From Tanypteryx hageni (taxonomy: Eukaryota; Arthropoda; Insecta; Odonata; Petaluridae): DNA of 64,000 bases. Of the stretch, positions 57,560-64,000 are shown one piece after another (position 1 is the first letter of the stretch; each line of letters opens with the position of its first letter). The notes beneath the pieces were generated by a model. That model was given only the letters and a program-made list of their open reading frames with translations, did not search any database and was not told where the DNA came from. The DNA is taken from positions 1,736,001-1,800,000 of the forward strand of contig CM054115.1 in assembly GCA_028673005.1 (NCBI GenBank). Reading direction: 5' to 3'. Position numbers and translations under genes: made by a program.

Positions 57560-58830
57560 TTAAATATTTTTTATCTCCATTTCCTCCTTTTTTATCTTCA
57601 TCTTCTCCATGTGCAGCTCATCTTCCTTTTCTTTCCGCCTTCTAAATGCATCCTTCTGCGACATCATTTTTTCTTGGTGAAGTTGAATTATTGCCTGTTC
57701 ATAAGGAGACATCTCCTTACTCCTTTTCTTCCCTTGTTTCTGCCTGAAAAGTCAAGAAAATAAATGAGCGATTTACATCAATTACCGCTGTCATCATCAG
57801 CACTCATGTTTATTAGTGATGGAAGAAGTATTTATACTGATGTTCACAGTTGTTAAGGGAAGTGGAAGTAGAGCAATTAGTGGTTAATTTAAACAAAGGA
57901 GAATGGGGGATAGGACCAGGTTCAATATTCTTGTTGTTGTTTTTGTGTGTATAAATGCTTTCGTAAGCATCTAGTTTATTTCACTTGCATGCTATTCTTT
58001 ATATATTACCTTGTATTGGAGCACTTGGAAGGATGAGGAGGGGTGTCAACTGTTTCTCTCTCCTGCTCTACATTACTTAATACTGGGATATTTTCTTCCT
58101 CATGCTCCAACTTAAATAAAACCGTGTCGCTGCTCTATGTTTGTTTATCTTGCGGTTAATTCAATAAAAGTCTTATTTAATACAATTTGCTCAAATTAGT
58201 TCTATTATACAAGCTAATTTAATAACTAAAAAATATAACCACCAGCGTTGTGAGCTTAAGAGTGAAAAGGAATAAAGTTCTAACCCTTAGGACTTCTAAT
58301 TACATTAAAATTCCTTTTTCACCATATATATTCTAAAGTTCATTCTTAAGTCGTAAGCTTACCAATATTTCAATTTAAGCTTCGTCATCCAACATGCTGC
58401 TATCTTTCACAAATTGATCTGGGAACAAATTGTGGATTATGAAATCCTCCTCAGTTGGGGGAGTACTTCCACTTCCAGAAGGAACTGGTCCACCTCCACC
58501 AGTCCTTCTCTGATATTTCTTTAACTGCAAAAATGGCAGATCTAACTGAATAACCATAACTATTTATACATTCATCATTACTCAATTACTTCAACTTGAA
58601 TGGCTCTTACCATGGTGATCGAATCTTTGGAGGATAACTTCTTCCTCCTCCATTGCTCCTTGATCCTCTGCAAATTTCTTCCTCCACCATGCTCCGCTCC
58701 AAAAAGAATCTTCATCTTCATCCACATTTTCTGCTTTTTTAGCACCACGCGGCCATGGCAACTTTTGTCTTCGACTATCGAAATTCTGTCCCTTACTAAC
58801 GCCAACATCGATTCTCTCACTCGCTGCGAC
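57560..58830 (-). pseudogene. Harbinger Myb/SANT-like partner protein, four exons
   Basis: The exons on the minus strand are about 58830-58611 (donor CCATG|GTAAGA), 58524-58363 (acceptor TTTTTGCAG; donor ATATTG|GTAAGC), 58110-58010 (acceptor TTTAAG; donor CAAG|GTAATA) and 57743-57560 (acceptor CTTTTCAG; stop TAA). Phases agree throughout. The first exon has SMLALVRDRISIVEDKSC, then GGGRNLQRIKEQWRRKKLSS, a Myb/SANT-like fold. Next comes LKKYQRRTGGGGPVPSG, and the last exon is a charged helix (EKMMSQKDAFRRRKEKEDEL). PIF/Harbinger elements encode such a DNA-binding partner that brings the transposase to the ends. One in-frame TAA lies in the second exon. The 5' end is replaced by LINE sequence. 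Confidence 0.75.
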
Positions 58831-59258
58831 CAATTAACAGACCCCTCTTCTCCCGGCCCACCTTGGGACCGGCCTCCGCCGAGACGGGAGCTAGTGTAAC
58901 GGCCGCGGAGTCGTCCTCCGGTAACACCGGGAACCTTTTGCTTGCAGGAAGAGGGTCCGACGAAACGTTCCCACCTACCCGCCTCCGCAGCACGACCCTC
59001 CCGAGTGGACACCACTCTCCACTGACCTGGTTTACGGACCCTAGGTCCCTCAGCCCGCAATGAAGAGTCGCCCGCTGATTTGGCGCAGTTCGCTTCCAAG
59101 GAAGACTTCTCACCCTTCAAACGCGACAAGACTGACTCGGAGCTTTCAACTCTCTGAAAGAGATCCGACACCAACCTCTCCAACTACTCGATGCGTAACT
59201 TCGTGGCCTCGCAACCAGCGTCACACAAGTGCGGAACAGGTGTCTTCGAGGATGCCAT
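58831..59258 (-). pseudogene. N-terminal part of a LINE ORF1, fused in frame to the Myb exon
   Basis: ATG at 59258 opens MASSKTPVPHLCDAGCEATK; a stop at 59184-59186 interrupts it after 24 codons. The frame then stays open into the Myb-like exon. The CDAGCE motif, the following heptad-like region (LERLVSDLFQRVESSESVLS) and a W/R-rich segment (QWRVVSTREGRAAEAGRWER) resemble the N-terminus of arthropod LINE ORF1 proteins of the SGNH/esterase type. The region is much more GC-rich than its surroundings. The esterase domain itself is absent. The junction to the Myb exon is placed near 58830 by eye and could be off by tens of bases. Confidence 0.5.
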
Positions 59259-61712
59259 CCTAAGCTGAAAAATAACGTAGTTCCATGAATAATTTTCCTC
59301 ACGTATTTTCATTTGATCCCTTCAGCTGAGGCTTCCTTTTATTCTCATATAAAAGAGATTCAGTCCCTTCAACTAAGCCACCTTATAATCTAAAAAAAGT
59401 ACCGATTCTGAAAGGTTCTAAATATGAGAACATTCACGCACAGCACAATGTAACCTCTCGCTAATGGCAAATATTTTTCACTTTTTTAACTCACCATGGC
59501 TCCTGTGCCTACGCTATACGCCAGGATTTCTTTGGTTTATTTGTTTATGGCCCCTCCTTTTCAATAGCTAGAATGGCACGTGTTTCAGCCTTTTAGAATT
59601 CGCAGTTTATTGGTTTTTCTTTTTGGGTTCAGAGGACATCTGGGACGCAGCGTCGGAACGTGTTTCGGAAAGTCTTTTTCATTTTATACATATTTCTCCT
59701 GGTAATGGTGAATGAATTCTTTATTAATTGTGGCATTAATTTTATTAATAATGTAATTAAAAAATACTTAACCGATATTTCATGGAATAATATCTGCGTA
59801 CATTCGCAAAATTATACTCGTCTGCTTGAACTTAAGAAATTAAAATATGCATATTTATTATAATAAATGATTTGATACTTGTTACAGTCCATCATTCAGC
59901 AATCAAAAATACTTTATAAACACAACAGATAAATATTTTATCAGAAATCATGAAATATTAAACAGAAAATTCATCGATTATCCAGCGTGAGAATTTCGTC
60001 AGGCGTGAGCATCCGTAAGGTGTGAAATTATCCGAAGCCGAAAGAGTGGGGGTACCCAGTGAGCTCCCGGCATCCTCCTTTGCTCCGCCCACTTTTGCTA
60101 GAAGGGTCTTTTGAGTCCGGTCGACCTATAACAAACTGTAAGATACACGGATAAATTCGTCTGGTGTCCCGTGAAAGGAACAAGAGTCAGTCGCAGGTAT
60201 AAATTAAAAGGCGAGTCACAACCCAAGCAAAGTAAGTTCAAACACGAGATAGGTTAATACTCAAACAACCCAAATTCCAAATACTATGCAGCTGACAACC
60301 TTGCGTGCATAACCTTAAATAAAATAAGCGAAGGAACAATAACTACGGATTAAGACAATTTTAAAAGTAAGAATAAAAGGAGCGCTAGAAAACTACGATA
60401 TAATACTTACTGTTAACTATTACGATAGCGTAAAATAAACTCACAAAAAGTTACAAAACGAAATAACTAATACTAGATATAAGGTTAAAGTTATGAAACT
60501 ATATAAAAGCAATGCTAATCCTACTTAACAATATGGCTTCTACTACTCGGAATGATACTATGGTCGCTCGTAGATCCGAAGGAGTTAGCTGGTGGGAGCG
60601 AAACTCACGTCCCACCTGCTCCTCAACAACTTTCTGAAAGAAAGGATGAATAGTATAATGAGATAATATCTGCAAGATTGATGTCCGTCTTTCTCTGGGC
60701 AAGATTGAGACTAGGCTAAGGTGACCAGATTTTCAAAGTACACAAGGGAAGGGGCGTCGAATCCTAGCATATATCTTCTTTTTACTTTTTTATACGAGGG
60801 TGTAGATTAATTTGAAACATAACAAAATATTGATTTTAATTTTCTTCTATTACTATAATTGAATAAGAAAAGTACTTGATTAATTATCCTCTATTTCAGA
60901 AGTAAAGGGCTTAATGATAAATACTCAAAAGAACAATTTACGTTTTTTGAAAGACCCAGTGCATTAGTTGATATTATTGGACATCTCAATGTTATAAATT
61001 TAAGGAAAACCTAAATTATTCGATAGCCTGTTTGATAGTATTTCGTCCTCTAAAATGAAGCAATAGTAATAGCATTGCAATAACGCCAACAACAACGGAT
61101 CGCTTTGGACACTTGAAAATGCATTGTGAAAAAATCAGGGTTCACTGCGACAAATGCATAGAAAATGTCGGTATACGCAAGAATTCCCACCGTTTCAACG
61201 AATAATGGAAGAGGTGATCTAATCGACTTTACCGCTCTAACGATTAAGTTCTGTTGATAAGGGCATGTTCACAAAGAGACTAGAGAAATAGTTTTAAAAT
61301 GACACGATAAGTAATATACCGAAACTGGGAACAAAAACCAAAATACAAACGCAAGGAAACTTAAGAAAGGGTACACATCCAAATTACAATTGTAACAATT
61401 AAGTTCAAGTTCATAGAAATGCATTAAATGGGAAGAAAATACTACCGTCGTTGAACTTCGGCAATTTATATCCACATCAAGTGTTAATAGCAAAAAATAG
61501 CACAATAACCATGTTGTGCAATTACACTCATCACCTTTCAGATAACTAACGACGTTTAAATAAGACATTTCCGTAAAAATTCGAATCCTTAATAACTCAT
61601 GAGCGTTGTCTATTCCTATGTTTGTACTTACATGTTACTAAGCGGTGGAAAAAGAAAGCAGAAATCGGCCGCTTTGCCATAGAGTTCACTCTGGAAGCAG
61701 TAAAGATATACC
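59259..61712. other. Noncoding stretch
   Basis: No supported gene. A frame at 61622-61712 (KRWKKKAEIGRFAIEFTLEA) is open up to the TTAA at 61713. If the TTAA-bounded element is disregarded, this frame is in phase with the SGNH frame at 63503. Confidence 0.45.
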
Positions 61713-63502
61713 TTAACCCCTCAACGCCGTCAGGCGTACTATTACGTCATGCAAAAACTGTCAAATCGGCCGTCAGGCGTACTATTACGTCATGCGGCAG
61801 CCCTAATTTATTTTATCTTTTGACGCTAGAGACTTATTTAAGTCTAATTAACCTATATATATTTTGAAAGAGGAAGCTTTGTACTCCCTATCTATGTTTG
61901 TCCTGTATTTTTTTCTCTATTATAAAATATATAATCAACGTTGAATTTTGCGATGGAATTTTCAATTTTGCTATGATATGATGGTGTTTCTCCGTATAAA
62001 AGTCGCTTTTAAATGCAGCAGGGAGCCTTTCCTTGGTGTTTGAAATGCAATCTAGGAACTGTGTATCATTTCAAAGGAGAGCACGTTTTTTCTCCTCTTT
62101 TTTCCTGGAGGAGATATTTGGCTTATGTCATGCGACAAAGGTCTTCGTCGGTATGTAAAGAAAGAAAGGAAAACATCTTATGTCTGTCTATGCATAGCTT
62201 ATTACAAATGTTTACAATGCAATTGATGAAGAATGGAATTAGTTTGAGTAAAAACATTTCTGTAAACATTACCTTCCATTACCGCGCGATCCTTCGTTCA
62301 TCGCTTCATAGGAGAGCGTCAACGTCAAAACAGCTGATTTCAAAATCCAAGGCCGGCATTCTTCCGATAATTTAGTGCCACGCCTCAAAGAGAGGCATTT
62401 TGTGAGAAAGATAATTAATAACTGTCATATAATTTTAAAGACCTTTAGAATTTTAGTTTAATCTCGACGAAAATTGCGGGGAATTGAGTATATCTATTTG
62501 CAAGTACTTGTTTACGTATAATATAGGTTTAGTTTTGTGATAGAATTTTAGTTTTTAGCACGGACCTACGGATTTTCGGTTTCTAAAGTTGACCCATAAA
62601 TACCTGAGGAAAGGGAACCCACCAAATTGGGTTCCTTTTCTTTGACATTTGAAAGAAGACGAGGTCTGTTTTCCTCTTCAGATAAGTGCTTCGCTGTTGT
62701 GTAGGGCCAAAGCAGCGATGAAGCGAGTAGGCAAGAAGAGGACACGCCAGCAAAAATCACGAAAAGCTCTTCCATATATTTACACAATAGATTACTAGAA
62801 GTGATTACTAAGCTATGAGGCATTTTTTGTTGAATCCAATTACGCATGTGTAAATTTTCTGAAAATATTTGGGAAGGACCTATAAGCTAAAGTTTTCCGT
62901 GTTTTATACAACGTCATATCTCCCTTTACAATGAACGAAATGCAACCATTTCTTCTATGTGACTTCTGTAATGACTAAGAATGATGACTGTATAACTAAA
63001 ACGTTTATATTATAAATAAATCATCTTTTAATAAATCCTTAATACTACATTTACTTAAAAATTTCTAGTCAAGACATGGAAAAGTTTGAGATTCGTGAAA
63101 TTTTTTACCTAATTGGTTTAGATGAGTAGACTTGCAGAATGAAATAGTTACTAATTTAAGCTATTTTTTATTAAGATTGCACATCAATATCTTCTATAGA
63201 ATTTCCGGTGCTGAATGTTATATATAAAGCGCGAATGCACGCCGAAAAATTAGCGATTGGTGTACATTCTCTTCTACTCCAACAATATTTGTATATAAAA
63301 TATTATACGCAAAATAGATATTTACGAATTTCATGTTTTTCATAAATCCACAAAAAAATCAGAAAAATCAAGAGAAAACTTCTAAAGTTATGATTATTAT
63401 AATATTTTCGAACGTTTTTGCAACGCAATCCTGAAAATTTAAAAACCTCATCCGGCCATACGGGTGGGATTTAATAAATCTCCTCCGGGCTTGAGGGGTT
63501 AA
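61713..63502. mobile_element. TTAA-bounded nonautonomous element, piggyBac-like ends
   Basis: TTAACCCCTCAACGCC at 61713 faces GGGCTTGAGGGGTTAA at 63487-63502, giving a 12-bp perfect inverted core (TTAACCCCTCAA). The pattern resembles the ends of the intact piggyBac at 19179 (TTAACACGTTCAACGC). The 1.8-kb interior has no coding frame with family resemblance, so it would be a nonautonomous derivative. It sits directly upstream of the SGNH frame. Confidence 0.55.
61726..61795. repeat. 27-bp subterminal direct repeat
   Basis: Two identical 27-bp copies (61726-61752, 61769-61795) start GCCGTCAGGCGTAC and end TTACGTCATGC, 43 bp apart. They lie just inside the left end of the TTAA-bounded element. 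Confidence 0.85.
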
Positions 63503-64000
63503 TGATAAGAAGCTCGAATGTCCGGCGTTTGATGGCACCTTTGATGTTACGGGCCCGCCGGGAGGGTATTCAGAAAGGGTGTTCTCCAAGTGTATACCTG
63601 GAGGCACGATACCCCAGGTGACGAGGTCGATCTTGACCACGGGTTGCTCTTCGTTGAATGTCGTTGCACATGTGGGTACCAACGACTCCTCTAGACGCGG
63701 GTCAGAGGAAGTTATCAGCTCTTTCGAGAACTTGATATCCGAGGTGTCCCGTGTCCAGGAGGATTCGGGGGCGGATCTACGTCTTAGCATTGTCCCACGC
63801 ACGGATTGTGGTACTATGGTCTGGTGCCGGGTAGTGGGATTGAACGATAGACTGCGGGACCTATGTAAGTCCCAAGGAGTCGACTATGTTGACCTGATGC
63901 CGGCCCTTGACTCGTGTCGGGTATCCCTCAACGCCTCGGGTGTCCACTACACCCCCGAGGTTGCAAAGAAGGTAGCGGGTTTGTTATTTGAGCATGCTAA
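63495..64000 (+). CDS. SGNH-esterase domain of a LINE ORF1 (partial, runs off the window)
   Basis: The frame is open from after a TGA (63492-63494) to the last base. It reads FSKCIPGGTIPQVTRSI, then VVAHVGTND (block III of SGNH hydrolases, N in GTND), SEEVISSFENLISEVSRVQE, LNDRLRDLCKSQGVDYVDLM and the C-terminal NASGVHYTPEVAKKVAGLL, where the H of VHY fits the catalytic histidine position. SGNH/esterase domains are known in ORF1 of CR1-type and related LINEs and are common in arthropod repeats. Block I (GDS) is not visible and would lie upstream, where the TTAA-bounded element intervenes. No start codon can be assigned. It could also be an exon of a domesticated gene. Confidence 0.65.

Noticed and set aside
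58591..58833. Alternative acidic frame over the Myb-like first exon (AENVDEDEDSFWSGAWW...)
   Set aside because: The overlapping frame gives the Myb/SANT-like residues and a splice phase that matches the next exon; the acidic frame does not.
63368..63802. 144-codon minus-strand frame near the window end
   Set aside because: It overlaps the SGNH frame on the other strand, which has recognisable motifs; the minus frame has none.

Overview
This window is transposon-dense eukaryotic DNA, most likely from an arthropod (perhaps an insect). It is AT-rich and contains spliced gene remnants (AG|GTAAGT-type donors, pyrimidine-AG acceptors). The protein families are those of arthropod genomes: I-clade LINEs with RNase H, CR1/Jockey-like and RTE LINEs, a Penelope-like element, a Ty3/gypsy remnant, piggyBac, hAT, PIF/Harbinger and an unplaced DDE transposon. 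I see no bacterial-style operon, rRNA, tRNA or CRISPR array. I cannot name the species. Identifications come from reading motifs, not from database searches.

Layout. 50-349 is a hAT scrap on the minus strand. 390-13108 is a nest of four I-clade LINEs in one orientation: A (390-2945) is interrupted by B (2946-3635), B by C (from 3636), and C by an essentially full-length D (5533-11450). The C/D junction is marked by a 12-bp target duplication, after which C's ORF2 resumes (11451-13108). 13109-18900 holds decayed piggyBac, RTE and ZMYM1-like hAT fragments. 19179-22513 is a complete piggyBac-type element with TTAA ends, terminal repeats, subterminal palindromes and a long open transposase. 22606-24278 is a Penelope-like element with a 61-bp inverted repeat and a hammerhead-like motif.

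24.3-39.4 kb is mostly AT-rich noncoding DNA with a foldback repeat, LINE scraps and one host-like gene: a three-exon THAP-domain gene on the minus strand (32170-33438) with one frame-disrupting base in a T6 run. 39407-43322 is a DNA transposon with 24-bp perfect inverted ends, TAA duplication and a decayed DDE/C2H2 protein that I could not assign to a superfamily. 44917-46413 is an internally deleted gypsy element whose primer site matches tRNA-Ser(GCT).

47167-56541 holds two related CR1/Jockey-like LINEs in tandem, with conserved 3' hairpins that covary. They sit directly beside a PIF/Harbinger remnant with convergent transposase (+) and Myb-like (-) genes (56610-58830). The Myb gene is joined in frame to the start of a LINE ORF1. 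59-64 kb is mostly noncoding, with a TTAA-bounded element (61713-63502) directly upstream of an open SGNH-esterase LINE ORF1 that leaves the window at 64000.

Functionally nearly everything is selfish DNA in different states of decay. The least damaged are the piggyBac transposase, LINE E1 ORF1, long parts of the LINE ORF2s and the terminal SGNH reading frame.
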